This document shows, in pieces, positions 26,589 through 35,044 of a DNA stretch of 64,000 bases; within the stretch, counting starts at the first letter, position 1; each line of letters begins with the position of its first letter. Location of the stretch: NCBI RefSeq assembly GCF_018130465.1, contig NZ_JAFCKJ010000010.1, positions 186,001 to 250,000 on the forward strand. The letters run 5' to 3'. The notes under the pieces are model-generated. The model searched no databases, had not been told where the DNA came from, and was given only the letters and a program-made list of their open reading frames with translations. The translations under genes and the position numbers were made by a program. The stretch is from Bradyrhizobium canariense (GTDB taxonomy: Bacteria; Pseudomonadota; Alphaproteobacteria; Rhizobiales; Xanthobacteraceae).

Positions 26589-27297
26589 GGGCCTGCCCCA
26601 GATAGATCGCCGCCACGCGCTCGTCGGCCACGATCTCGGAGATCGTGCCCTGCGCAAAGACCTGGCCGAGATGCAGCACGGTGACGCGCTGGGCGACCTG
26701 GCGCACGAATGCCATATCGTGCTCGATCGCCAGCACCGTCATGCCGTCGGCATTGAGCCGCTGCACCATCGTGCCGGTCGCGCGCGTCTCTTCCGGCGAC
26801 ATGCCGGCAGTCGGCTCGTCCAGCAGTAGAAGACGCGGCTTCAGGCTGATCGCCATGCCGATCTCCAGCCATTGCTTCTGGCCGTGGCTGAGATTGCCGG
26901 CGGTCTGGACCTGCTCGCTCTCCAGTCCGAGGAAGGCAAGCAGCCGGTCGATCTCCGCTGCGAGCTCGGCGCCGCGATGACGGCTCTGCAAGGCGATCTC
27001 GAGGTTCTGACGGACCGACAGCCCCTTGAAGACGCCGGGCACCTGGAACTTGACGGAAAGGCCGCGGTGAATACGCGCAAACGACTTCAGCGCCGTGATG
27101 TTCTCTCCTGCAAAGAGAATCTCGCCGCTGCCGGGATGATGCTCGCCGAGGATCAGGCGGAACAACGTGCTCTTGCCGGCACCGTTCGGACCGATCAGGC
27201 AGTGAATCTCGCCGGCTTCGAGTGTGAGATCCACGGCGTTCGTGACGTGGAGGCCGCCAAAATGCTTGTTCAGATTGCGAAGCTCGAGCAGGGACAT
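26581..27297 (-). CDS. ABC transporter ATPase, LivG/UrtD type
   Basis: 238 residues: GPNGAGKST, the LivG-like FQVPGVFKGLSVRQNLEIAL segment, LSHGQKQWLEIGMAI (the UrtD/FmdE style signature with His) and LLLLDEPTAGMSPEE. ATG 27297 overlaps the permease stop. Second ATPase of the importer; the SHGQKQWLEI signature is shared with urea/short-amide systems more than with LivG. Confidence 0.93.
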   Translation of the reverse strand: MSLLELRNLNKHFGGLHVTNAVDLTLEAGEIHCLIGPNGAGKSTLFRLILGEHHPGSGEILFAGENITALKSFARIHRGLSVKFQVPGVFKGLSVRQNLEIALQSRHRGAELAAEIDRLLAFLGLESEQVQTAGNLSHGQKQWLEIGMAISLKPRLLLLDEPTAGMSPEETRATGTMVQRLNADGMTVLAIEHDMAFVRQVAQRVTVLHLGQVFAQGTISEIVADERVAAIYLGQAHA

Positions 27298-28361
27298 CAG
27301 CCTGCCCTCTGCGTGAGGCGGCCGGCGAGCCGCCCGAGCCAATTCATCAGGCCGAGCACCAGGCCATTCGGGGCGATCAGGACGGTGAGCACCAGCAGCA
27401 CGCCCATGAAGATGAGGGCATACTGGCTGCCATAGATCGTGAGCGCCTGGAACGCAGCAAGCACCACCAGCGTGCCGATCACGGTCGACGTCAAATCGCT
27501 GCGACCGCCGACCGCGACCCAGATCAGCGGCAGCGCCGCCGCCGTCATGCCCATGCTCGAGGGCGTGATGTACTGCCCCCACACCGTGTAGAGCACGCCG
27601 GATATCCCTGCGAGCGCGGCGCCGATCACGAAGGTGACGAGCTGGTACTTGCGCACGTCGTAACCCAGCATCTCCGCCCGCTCGGGATTCTCGCGGATCG
27701 CAACGATGACGTTTCCGAATGATGAGTTCATCAGGATGCGCAGGCCGAGATAGACGAAGACGAGGAGGCCGAGCACGAAGTAGTAAAGCCCGACATCGGC
27801 AAACAGCACGATCGGCTCGCCCGGCCAGGGAATGGTCAGGGGCGGCATCGCGCTCATGCCGTTGAAGCCGTTCAGCCGCGCGCTGCCGATATGCCATTCC
27901 GGTCCCGCGGTCTGGGCCATGAAGCGCTCCAGCATCAAGGTCACGGCGAGCGTGACGATGCCGAGGAAGACGCCGGCGATGCGGCCGAAGAACATGAAAT
28001 AGCCGAGCAGGACGGCGAACAGCGCGGCAATTGCGACCGCTGCCACCATCGCGACCAGCGTAAAGCCATAGGCCGAGCCGAAATTGATGGTCAGGACGCC
28101 GTAGCCGTAGCCGGCGATTCCGAAGAACGCTGTCTGGCCGAACGAGAGCGAACCGCCATAACCCCAGATCAGGCACAGGCTGAGCGCGATGAACACCCAG
28201 ACGAAGAAGTAGACGGTGTTGCCGACGGTGTAGCCGTCGCTGAACAGCGGATAGGCCAGCGCGACCAGCAGCATGATGGCAAACACAGCCCAGAAGGCTC
28301 GGCCGCGACCGACGGTCTGCGGGCCTTCGAGACGTTGAAACAAGGACAGTAAACCGCTCAC
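27297..28361 (-). CDS. ABC transporter permease, LivM/UrtC type
   Basis: 354 residues with about nine to ten hydrophobic helices and the family loop GYDVRKYQLVTFVIGAALAG. Starts at GTG (28359-28361) with GGAG about 10 bases upstream; an in-frame stop just before rules out a longer start. Fifteen bases after the partner permease. Confidence 0.92.
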   Translation of the reverse strand: MSGLLSLFQRLEGPQTVGRGRAFWAVFAIMLLVALAYPLFSDGYTVGNTVYFFVWVFIALSLCLIWGYGGSLSFGQTAFFGIAGYGYGVLTINFGSAYGFTLVAMVAAVAIAALFAVLLGYFMFFGRIAGVFLGIVTLAVTLMLERFMAQTAGPEWHIGSARLNGFNGMSAMPPLTIPWPGEPIVLFADVGLYYFVLGLLVFVYLGLRILMNSSFGNVIVAIRENPERAEMLGYDVRKYQLVTFVIGAALAGISGVLYTVWGQYITPSSMGMTAAALPLIWVAVGGRSDLTSTVIGTLVVLAAFQALTIYGSQYALIFMGVLLVLTVLIAPNGLVLGLMNWLGRLAGRLTQRAG

Positions 28362-28376
28362 GACGCCATCACTCCG

Positions 28377-29249
28377 TCAGGTGCGCTCACGCAGCACGAA
28401 GCCGGAGATGCCTTTCGGCAGGACCCGGACGACAATGATCACGGCGACCAACAGACCGATCTGGCCGAACAACTGCCCCTGCCACGACGTCATCACCGAT
28501 TTCACCACCGCAAGCACGCCGCCCGCCGGCGCCGTGCCGAGGAAAACGTCCGCCCCGCCGATCACCACGGTGACGAACGCTTCCATGATGAAGGTCGCGC
28601 CCATGGTCGGTACCAGCGTCATGGTCGGCGCATACAGGCCTCCGGCAAGACCGGCGAGCCCTGCCCCGCAGGCGAAGGTAAGGCTGTAGATCAGCCGCGT
28701 GTCGACGCCGAGGGCCGCCGCCATATGCGGCACCTGAATGGTGGCGCGCGCCAGCACCCCGAAGCGCGTCCAGTTGAACAGGGCGTAGAGACCCGCCAGC
28801 ACGCCGAGTGCCGAGCAGAACAGCACGATGCGATAGATCGAATAGGAGTAGTCGCCGACCTGGAAACTGCCGAACGGCGTGCCGACGCCCGCCATCGTGG
28901 AGCCGACCATGATCAACGTGCCTTGGGTGGCGATCAGGCTCAGACCCCAAGTCGCGACAATGGTATCGAGAGGCCGATCGTACAGATGGCGGATCACGGC
29001 GAGCTCCACCAGCACGCCGACCAGCGCAGACACGATCGTGCCCGCCAGTATCCCCAGCGGCAATGGCAGGCCGGCATGCACGGCCGCCGCCGTCACGTAG
29101 GCACCGCACATGATGAACTCACCATGGGCGAGATTGATCACGCCCATCATGCCGAAGATCACCGCGAGCCCGCAGGCCGACAGCACCAGGAACGCGAAGG
29201 CGTCGCCGAATTGATAGAGAGCCGAGAATGCAAGGGTCGCGATGTCCAT
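28377..29249 (-). CDS. ABC transporter permease, LivH/UrtB type
   Basis: 290 residues, eight or so hydrophobic helices, with the LivH hallmark MMGVINLAHGEFIMCGAY near the N-terminus and MAAALGVDTRLIYSLTFACG later. Separated from the binding-protein gene by 92 bases holding a strong stem-loop. Confidence 0.93.
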   Translation of the reverse strand: MDIATLAFSALYQFGDAFAFLVLSACGLAVIFGMMGVINLAHGEFIMCGAYVTAAAVHAGLPLPLGILAGTIVSALVGVLVELAVIRHLYDRPLDTIVATWGLSLIATQGTLIMVGSTMAGVGTPFGSFQVGDYSYSIYRIVLFCSALGVLAGLYALFNWTRFGVLARATIQVPHMAAALGVDTRLIYSLTFACGAGLAGLAGGLYAPTMTLVPTMGATFIMEAFVTVVIGGADVFLGTAPAGGVLAVVKSVMTSWQGQLFGQIGLLVAVIIVVRVLPKGISGFVLRERT

Positions 29250-29299
29250 GGACCTGCCAGACTGGTGTGAGAAGCGGCGTCGCCGCCGCGGATATGCGT

Positions 29300-29334
29300 G
29301 GTCGCCCCGGCGTGCCGAGAACGCCGGGGCGACC
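29300..29334 (-). terminator. Intercistronic 14-base-pair stem-loop
   Basis: Perfect arms GGTCGCCCCGGCGT (29300-29313) and ACGCCGGGGCGACC (29321-29334) with a 7-base loop, no T-run. Lying between the binding-protein gene and the first permease, it probably stabilises the 5' mRNA or partly attenuates downstream transcription. The core also resembles a dispersed palindromic repeat of Bradyrhizobium. Confidence 0.7.
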
Positions 29335-29341
29335 GAGCCCG

Positions 29342-30583
29342 TCAGGGTTTCGGCGGCGGGTTCGACGGCGTGTACTGGGCCATCGGATCTTTCTTGGTGA
29401 GATCGCAGCCGGCATCACCGAGCCAATAGGGCTTGATGTCCTCCCAGACCTTGGGGAAGGAGATCGCGTGATTGGCGTCGACCTTCGCCAGATAGATCGT
29501 ATGCGACATGTGCTGGCTCTTCGGGTCGATGCAAACCTTGCCTTCCGGCGCATCCATGCAGACATCGCCCATCGCGATCACTTTGCGGATGTCCTCGCGC
29601 TTGGTCGACTTCGCCCGCTCCACCATCTGCTTGTAGAGATAGACGGCGAGATAGGAATTCTCGGCCTCCTGGTTCACGTAGGGCTCGCTGGGGAATTTCG
29701 CCTTGAACTTGGCGTAGAATTCTTTGCTCTTGGGCGAATCGATCTCCTCGATGTAGTTGGTGGTGACGTACATGTCCTTCAGGCTCGGCGGCTTGAAGCG
29801 CTTGTGCTCGTAACCTTGGCCGACGTTGACGGAGGACGCCATCGGCAGGTTGACGTTGGCGGAAGCGGCCTGCTCGTAATATGAGGCCTGCGCGGTGCCG
29901 ACCAGCAGTGTGACCACGAAGTCCGGCTTGGCCTTCTGGATGTTCTGGACGCTCTGCGAGAACTGCGACACGCCGAGCGGGATGAACTCCTCGCCGGCCA
30001 TCTTGCCGCCGTTCTCCTTGACAATCTTGCGCACCCATTCGGCCGAAATCTGGCCGAAATTATAGTCGGCGGCGAGCGTGTAGACGTTCTTGCCGTACTT
30101 CTCCATCATGTAGGGAATCAGCGTCGAGAACTGCTGCTCCGGCACCGCGCCTGTCACGATCATGTGGCCGTCGCAGACGCCGCCTTCGTATTGGTTGTTG
30201 TAGAAGGCGAAGCCGTTGAACTGGTCGACGATCGGACGATACGCCTCGCGTGAGGCCGAGGAGAAGCCCGCGAACACCACGTCGACCTTGTCGCGCTGGA
30301 GCACGCGCCGCATGAACTCCTGGTAGCGCGTGTTGTCGGATTGCGTGTCGTAGGGAACGAGCTCCAGCGGCCGCCCCATGATGCCGCCGGACTTGTTGAT
30401 CTCGTCGGCGGCGAGCTGGATGGCGTGGACCTTGCCGATGGTAGCGGCGGCGAAATCGCCCGACTGATCTTCCAGCACGCCGAGCTTGATCGGGTTTTCT
30501 GCCGCGAGCGCCTGATGTGAGCCGAAGACAAGCGTCCCCGTGAGGGCTGCGGCGCGCAGCCCCCGCAATACAGACTTGGTCAT
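29342..30583 (-). CDS. Amide/urea-type periplasmic binding protein (FmdD/UrtA/AmiC-like)
   Basis: 413 residues with a signal peptide cleaved after HQALA (about residue 27). Peripla_BP_5 fold as in UrtA and FmdD: IKLGVLEDQSGDFAA, ASREAYRPIVDQFNGFAFYNNQYEGG and EAENSYLAVYLYKQMVE. AGGAGA precedes the ATG. It follows amiR by 11 bases and precedes two permeases and two ATPases, forming one importer. The C-terminus ends in a Pro-rich PSNPPPKP tail. Confidence 0.93.
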   Translation of the reverse strand: MTKSVLRGLRAAALTGTLVFGSHQALAAENPIKLGVLEDQSGDFAAATIGKVHAIQLAADEINKSGGIMGRPLELVPYDTQSDNTRYQEFMRRVLQRDKVDVVFAGFSSASREAYRPIVDQFNGFAFYNNQYEGGVCDGHMIVTGAVPEQQFSTLIPYMMEKYGKNVYTLAADYNFGQISAEWVRKIVKENGGKMAGEEFIPLGVSQFSQSVQNIQKAKPDFVVTLLVGTAQASYYEQAASANVNLPMASSVNVGQGYEHKRFKPPSLKDMYVTTNYIEEIDSPKSKEFYAKFKAKFPSEPYVNQEAENSYLAVYLYKQMVERAKSTKREDIRKVIAMGDVCMDAPEGKVCIDPKSQHMSHTIYLAKVDANHAISFPKVWEDIKPYWLGDAGCDLTKKDPMAQYTPSNPPPKP

Positions 30584-30594
30584 ATTTGCTTCTC

Positions 30595-31260
30595 CTAGAT
30601 GGCCTGCTTGTTGCCGCCTTGCAGCGAGATGCCGGTTGTGCGGCCGGACGTATCGGGCGGCTTCGCCCGCTTGCTCAGAAACTCTTCGCAATAGAGTTCC
30701 ATGTTCTGCCGCGCGCGCATGCTGTCGCGGCGGAGCTGGGAATAGGCACCCTCCTCGTCGAGGCCGTCCTGCTGCATCAGCAGGATGACCGCCCGGATCA
30801 CCGCGCGGCGCCCGCGGCGGCGCTCCTCGAGGCCCTGCAGGCGCTCGTACATCTCGCTGCGCAACAGGAATTGGTTGATGCCCATGAACAGTGACGTGTA
30901 GACCGCGCCGCCATGCACCGGCTTGCGCAGGAACGAGGTCGCTCCGAGATTGACGAGCGCCTTGAGCCGGCTCGGCGCCTCGACGCCGACGAGGCCGATC
31001 ACTGGTACCGGCGGCAGCCGCGAGGCCGGATTGACCTCGATCGCAACCGCACCTTCGAGATCCCCGTCGACGAACAGGATGTCGCGATCAGGCTGAAGAC
31101 CGGCGATGTCGATCTGCGCGCGGCCCTCGACGATCTCCGGATATTCGGTCGAGACACCGAGCTTGGCCAGCGTAGTTTCGAGCGTGCTCTCCCACCCGCC
31201 TCGTCGGGTGACGACAATGGCCCGGCCACCTTTGAAATTCTGCAGCAATCGTGAGCTCAT
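30595..31260 (-). CDS. amiR: AmiR-type ANTAR antitermination regulator
   Basis: 221 residues. An N-terminal pseudoreceiver (about 10-125, with ILFVDGDLEGAV and SFLRKPVHGGA) is followed by a coiled coil and a C-terminal ANTAR RNA-binding domain (about 135-205: RRRGRRAVIRAVILLMQ, then GAYSQLRRDSMRAR). In Pseudomonas, AmiR is held by AmiC and, when amides bind AmiC, is released to prevent termination in the amidase leader. Here the gene overlaps amiC by ATGA. An intrinsic terminator lies in the leader just upstream of amiC, the probable site of action. Confidence 0.93.
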   Translation of the reverse strand: MSSRLLQNFKGGRAIVVTRRGGWESTLETTLAKLGVSTEYPEIVEGRAQIDIAGLQPDRDILFVDGDLEGAVAIEVNPASRLPPVPVIGLVGVEAPSRLKALVNLGATSFLRKPVHGGAVYTSLFMGINQFLLRSEMYERLQGLEERRRGRRAVIRAVILLMQQDGLDEEGAYSQLRRDSMRARQNMELYCEEFLSKRAKPPDTSGRTTGISLQGGNKQAI

Positions 31261-32417
31261 GATTGCACCACCTTCAACAGCGGAGAGCGCATTGCGCTCG
31301 CAAAGCGCGGCGACGACTGGACGAGATAGGGATCGGGCGCGATCGGCTCGCGGGACTCCAACAGCACCTCGAACTGCCCGTTCGCGGACGAGCGGCCGAT
31401 GCGCGGCGTGAGCCAGGCATGAAAGGTCTGCCGGTCGATGCGGACCTCGCCTTGCGGAGCGCGCAGCCGCTGATCAGCCACGGCGGCACGCACCGTGCGG
31501 GCGTCGTCGGTGCCGGCCTGTGCCAATGCCGCCGCGAGCAGTTTGACGGCGATGTAGGACGATTCAGCATCTGCCGAAGAGACCGGTCCGTCCGGGAAGG
31601 ATTGCGCATAGGCGCCGATAAAGGCCGCATTCTCCGGCGAATTCAGGGACGAGAAGTAGACGCTCGAGGACAAATGTCCGTCGACCGCGTCCGGGCCGAT
31701 CTCCGGCAATTCCGGTTCCGACAGCGTGCAGCTCGCGACTGGAATTTCCGCGGCCTGGTCGATGCCGCGCGCCCGGCAGGCGGCCCGAAATGCGCGGAAG
31801 AAGGCATAGGCACTGGTGCCGATCAAATTATTGAAGACGAAGTCGGGGCGCTGGTCGATGATCGCCGCGATCACCTGGTCGACCTCGGTATCGCCGACCG
31901 GGAGATAGCGCTCGGCGAGCACGGTGCCGCCTCGCGCGATCAGCGCCTCGCGGAAGATGCGGTTGTTCTCCCAGGCCCAGATGTAGTTGGAGCCGACGCA
32001 GAAGGCGCGTGAGCCGACCCGGGACGCCAGATAGTCGACCAGCGGAAGCACGTGCTGGTTCGGCGCGGCGCCGGTGTAGATGACGTTGTCGGAGCTTTCG
32101 AAGCCCTCATAGTGCGACGGATACCACAACAGGCCGTCGAACTTCTCGAAGCACGGTATCACCTCCTTGCGGCTCGACGAAGTGTAGCAGCCGACCACGT
32201 GCCGGACGCCGGAGCCGAGGAGATCGAGGCTGAGCGAACGATAGCGCGCGAGGTCGCCGGACGGGTTGACCACCACCGGCTCCAGCGCGATGTCGTCCCG
32301 GCTCGCATTGACTTCCCTTAACGCGAGCAATGCGCCGTTGAGGATCGAACGTGCGACGACGCTGTAGGAGCCCGTCGTCGAGAACATCACGCCGATCCGA
32401 TATAGTTTTCGCGTCAT
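31257..32417 (-). CDS. amiC: AmiC-type amide sensor
   Basis: 386 residues, essentially the 385 of Pseudomonas AmiC, and without a signal peptide, so cytoplasmic. Peripla_BP_6 fold: YRIGVMFSTTGSYS, LLWYPSHYEGFESSDNVIY and PVSSADAESSYIAVKLL. It would bind short-chain amides and sequester AmiR. The ATG at 32415-32417 follows a GGATCGAG ribosome-site-like stretch and lies 16 bases after the poly-U of the leader terminator. First gene of the long reverse operon. Confidence 0.92.
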   Translation of the reverse strand: MTRKLYRIGVMFSTTGSYSVVARSILNGALLALREVNASRDDIALEPVVVNPSGDLARYRSLSLDLLGSGVRHVVGCYTSSSRKEVIPCFEKFDGLLWYPSHYEGFESSDNVIYTGAAPNQHVLPLVDYLASRVGSRAFCVGSNYIWAWENNRIFREALIARGGTVLAERYLPVGDTEVDQVIAAIIDQRPDFVFNNLIGTSAYAFFRAFRAACRARGIDQAAEIPVASCTLSEPELPEIGPDAVDGHLSSSVYFSSLNSPENAAFIGAYAQSFPDGPVSSADAESSYIAVKLLAAALAQAGTDDARTVRAAVADQRLRAPQGEVRIDRQTFHAWLTPRIGRSSANGQFEVLLESREPIAPDPYLVQSSPRFASAMRSPLLKVVQS

Positions 32418-32433
32418 CACTCGATCCAAAAAC

Positions 32434-32469
32434 AAAAAAAGCGCCCACCGGCTGTGAAGCCGAGGGCGC
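32434..32469 (-). terminator. Leader intrinsic terminator ahead of amiC
   Basis: On the reverse strand, GCGCCC-T-CGGCT pairs with AGCCG-GT-GGGCGC around a 4-base loop, followed by seven U, G and five U. This is a near-ideal rho-independent terminator in the leader of the amiC-amiR operon. The 5' arm also belongs to a competing 14-base palindrome (32461-32474), so an alternative fold is available. Confidence 0.85.
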
Positions 32470-32477
32470 CCTCGCCG

Positions 32478-32510
32478 CCAACCGAACACGCGACGAACGC
32501 GTGGTGTTGG
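32478..32510 (-). promoter_or_regulatory. Upstream leader stem-loop (possible AmiR/antiterminator element)
   Basis: CCAAC (outer) and CACGCG (inner) arms pair with GTTGG and CGCGTG around a TTCGT loop, immediately 5' of the terminator hairpin in the amiC leader. ANTAR proteins bind paired small hairpins near the terminator; the canonical A-x-x-G hexaloops were not convincingly found, so the role is inferred from position. Confidence 0.45.
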
Positions 32511-32560
32511 AAATGGTTGAACTTACCGCGTTGACGGGCCATTTTGCCCTACGCTCGCCC

Positions 32561-32592
32561 AATACGGTCGTTGAGAACGGATATTATGTCAA
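32561..32592 (-). promoter_or_regulatory. Candidate promoter of the amiC operon
   Basis: A perfect -35-like TTGACA (reverse strand, 32587-32592) is followed by weak -10 candidates ACCGTA or CGTATT with 18- or 20-base spacers. Transcription from here would give a leader of about 140 bases that contains both hairpins. Confidence 0.4.
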
Positions 32593-32870
32593 GCGCGTTG
32601 TTGCAGCGAAAATTGCCGCACTTCGTGTCGACGTGTAGCAAAACTGTGCAGGGCGGCTCGTGGTCGCCGTATGGGCCGGCTGGCGGCGCGCAAACCTAAA
32701 TTGCCGTGCCGCCCAACCATCCCGTGCAGACGAGCATCGGTCGGTGCACGCATGGCGGTCTATGGCGTCCAGCGCCCTCGAACATTGCGGCGCTCTCCTG
32801 AAGGAGGAAATCGACGCTATCGTCGGTCAGTAGGAAGGATAAGGGGCGCTTGGCACCGGCGCGAAACAGG
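32593..32870. other. Intergenic stretch without a convincing gene
   Basis: Between the amiC promoter region and the end of the GntR gene. It contains only short open frames; one (32762-32833) would give a 23-residue peptide but has a poor ribosome site. No tRNA or clear hairpin seen. Confidence 0.5.
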
Positions 32871-33632
32871 CTAGCGGATCTCGTTCACGTAGTGATGATG
32901 CGCAGTCGTGGCGCGGTGCTCGCTCAGGAGTGCAAGCGTACCGGCTTGATCGTACGCCTCCTCGCGGATCACCAGAACGGCGTTCGGCGAAGCTAGCGCA
33001 AGTAGACGCCGATCCTCCTTGTCGGCGAGCTCTGCCAGGAGCTTCTCGCGTATCGCTGCAATGCGAATGCCGTAGGCGTCGAGCAGATGGAGGTAGAGCA
33101 GCGCAGGCACCTTCTCCGCCTTGTGCGGGAAATCAGGCACGCGGCGCGCAATGAGCCGTATTCGCGAATGCATCACCGGCACGCGTCCAACACGTCGGAT
33201 GCGATGAAGACAGAGCAGCGGCTCACCAACGGCTTCCGTGAAGAGCACCGCCTCCTCCGCATCTGCCGGCCGCAACACCACGGACAAGACTTCGGGCGCG
33301 GAGCGCTGGAGGCTGCCGTCTTCGCCATGAAGTCGGAAATACTGGAAGAAAAAGCGCAGACTGTGTTGCGGCGCGCGGCCGGTCACGACCGTCCCGGTCT
33401 TGCGCCGGCGCACCAGCATGCCGTCGGCCGTCAGGTCCGCGAGCGCCCGGCGGATGGTGCCAACCGCAACTCCATATCGCGCGGCAAGCGCAACTTCACC
33501 GGGAAGAACCGTGCCCGGAGATAGTTCGCCCACCAGGATCGCCTCGGCGATCTGCCGCTTGACGTGCTCATACAAAGGAACCGGAAGGCTAGATGAGCCG
33601 CTCGCCGCTGCTTTTGCCTCTTTACCGGTCAC
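32871..33632 (-). CDS. GntR-family regulator, HutC/UTRA subfamily
   Basis: 253 residues: winged helix with YEHVKRQIAEAILVGELSPG and VGTIRRALADLTADGMLVRR, then a UTRA (HutC-type) ligand domain from about residue 90. The GTG at 33630-33632 with GAGG five bases upstream is the best start; a TTG ten codons earlier is the alternative. Divergent from the peptide operon, with an AT-rich palindrome between, so it likely represses that operon and itself. Confidence 0.88.
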   Translation of the reverse strand: MTGKEAKAAASGSSSLPVPLYEHVKRQIAEAILVGELSPGTVLPGEVALAARYGVAVGTIRRALADLTADGMLVRRRKTGTVVTGRAPQHSLRFFFQYFRLHGEDGSLQRSAPEVLSVVLRPADAEEAVLFTEAVGEPLLCLHRIRRVGRVPVMHSRIRLIARRVPDFPHKAEKVPALLYLHLLDAYGIRIAAIREKLLAELADKEDRRLLALASPNAVLVIREEAYDQAGTLALLSEHRATTAHHHYVNEIR

Positions 33633-33674
33633 GCCTGCCTCATTCTTCGGAATTGACAGCAATCGGCTTTGCCT

Positions 33675-33697
33675 ATTTCTTTATAGAATATAGAAAT
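33675..33697. promoter_or_regulatory. AT-rich palindrome, putative GntR operator/promoter
   Basis: A 23-base imperfect palindrome with arms ATTTCTTTATA and ATATAGAAAT, strikingly AT-rich for this genome, 13 bases before the peptidase ATG. TATAGA -10-like boxes fall inside it and TTGACA lies at 33653-33658. Best read as the operator overlapping the promoter of the peptide operon. Confidence 0.55.
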
Positions 33698-33709
33698 GAG
33701 CCGCCGCAA

Positions 33710-35026
33710 ATGATTTCTCCATCGCCAGGCCCTGGACGGGCCAGCCCGACGCTGGCCGACGGTTTCGCCCAGATCGAGCGCACGGTAGAACGTGCGATCG
33801 ACGATCTTGCGCGGATGGTGGCGATCGACACGACTTTCCCGCCCGGCGCAGGATACGAAGCGTTTGCCGGATTGATGGAGAGCACGGTTGCAACGCTCGA
33901 CCTGGACTGCCAACGCGTCGACGTCCCCGAACATTTGTGGCGAGTGGCGGGCGGCCCGGCGCAAGGGCGCAGAACCAATCTCATCGCGCGCCGCCACTCG
34001 GACAAACCGGTGCTCGGGCTGTATTTTCATGTCGACACCGTACCGGCAGCGCCCGGGTGGACCACCAATCCGTTCCAGTTGACGCGCGACGACGATCGCC
34101 TGATCGGCCTCGGCGCCGCCGACATGAAAGGCACCATCGCGGCGGTGCTGCTCGCGCTGCGCGCCGCCGACGCGATCGGTCTTCCACTCGGCTACGACCC
34201 GATGCTCCTGCTTTGCACCGACGAAGAAGCCGGACTCTATCCCGGCGTGCGTTATCTGGCGGAGCAGGGTCTGCTCGAAGGCCACATACTGAACTTCAAC
34301 GGTGCCGCAGCGCCGCGCATCTGGGCCGGCTGCTTTGGTCTCTTCACGCTACTGGTGCGCGTGCGCGGCAGGACGGTTCACGCAAGCGAAGCCAGAACCG
34401 CCGGCTTGAATGCCAACGCGATCGAGGCCGCACTGCCGATCCTCAATGCGCTCGCAGCATTGAAACCAGAAATCGCCGCGCGGACGTCCGCCCTGCCTGC
34501 GCCGCCGCATGCGACGCATCCGCTCGCAGCCCAGCTTGATATTTCCGCAGCCCATGGCGGCCAATGCGGCGGCCAGACTCCATCGCTCTTTGAAGTTCTC
34601 GTCTGTCGGCGTTATGCGCCGGAAGAAGACTTTCAGGCCGCGCGTGCCACAATCGAGAACGCAATCTTTACGGCGGCCCCCGGGGCCGACGTCGACGTCG
34701 TTCTCACCGGCCACCTCATGCCGACATCCGATCCGACAGGCCCGCACTGGCCGCGCTGGCAGGAGGCGCTGTCGGCCGGATTCGGATACGCACCGGACGA
34801 TTTCGCCAAATGGGGTGCGACGGGCTGTTCCGATTTCGGTTGGGTCCAACGGACCGGAATGCAGGAGATCCTGCTGACCGGCCTCGGCCGGCCGGAAAGC
34901 CGCATTCACGCGCCCGGCGAATTTACCACGCGCGCCGACATCGTCGCGCTGGCGAAATCGGTCCTTGCCTATCTGTCGGCCGAATTCCGTTCCGATCTGT
35001 CTCCCGAAACACCTGCCGCCCGTTAG
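33710..35026 (+). CDS. M20-family metallopeptidase (ArgE/DapE-like)
   Basis: 438 residues with canonical dinuclear zinc motifs: YFHVDTVPA (His and Asp), GAADMKGT (bridging Asp) and CTDEEAGL (catalytic and ligand Glu). Dimerisation domain in the middle (RVRGRTVHASE). First gene of an operon with a dipeptide-type ABC importer, so it likely trims imported peptides or N-acyl amino acids. The reading frame extends upstream, but the ATG at 33710 lies after the palindrome. Confidence 0.9.
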   Translation: MISPSPGPGRASPTLADGFAQIERTVERAIDDLARMVAIDTTFPPGAGYEAFAGLMESTVATLDLDCQRVDVPEHLWRVAGGPAQGRRTNLIARRHSDKPVLGLYFHVDTVPAAPGWTTNPFQLTRDDDRLIGLGAADMKGTIAAVLLALRAADAIGLPLGYDPMLLLCTDEEAGLYPGVRYLAEQGLLEGHILNFNGAAAPRIWAGCFGLFTLLVRVRGRTVHASEARTAGLNANAIEAALPILNALAALKPEIAARTSALPAPPHATHPLAAQLDISAAHGGQCGGQTPSLFEVLVCRRYAPEEDFQAARATIENAIFTAAPGADVDVVLTGHLMPTSDPTGPHWPRWQEALSAGFGYAPDDFAKWGATGCSDFGWVQRTGMQEILLTGLGRPESRIHAPGEFTTRADIVALAKSVLAYLSAEFRSDLSPETPAAR

Positions 35027-35044
35027 CTCAAGGAGCACGCATCC

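Noticed and set aside
32478-32640. Canonical ANTAR paired hexaloop hairpins
   Set aside because: Only one 4-bp stem with an AAAATG loop and the TTCGT stem-loop were found; the A-x-x-G loop pattern is not clear, so only the hairpin was reported.
32762-32833. Possible 23-residue peptide gene
   Set aside because: Weak ribosome site, no homologue recognised, too short to support.
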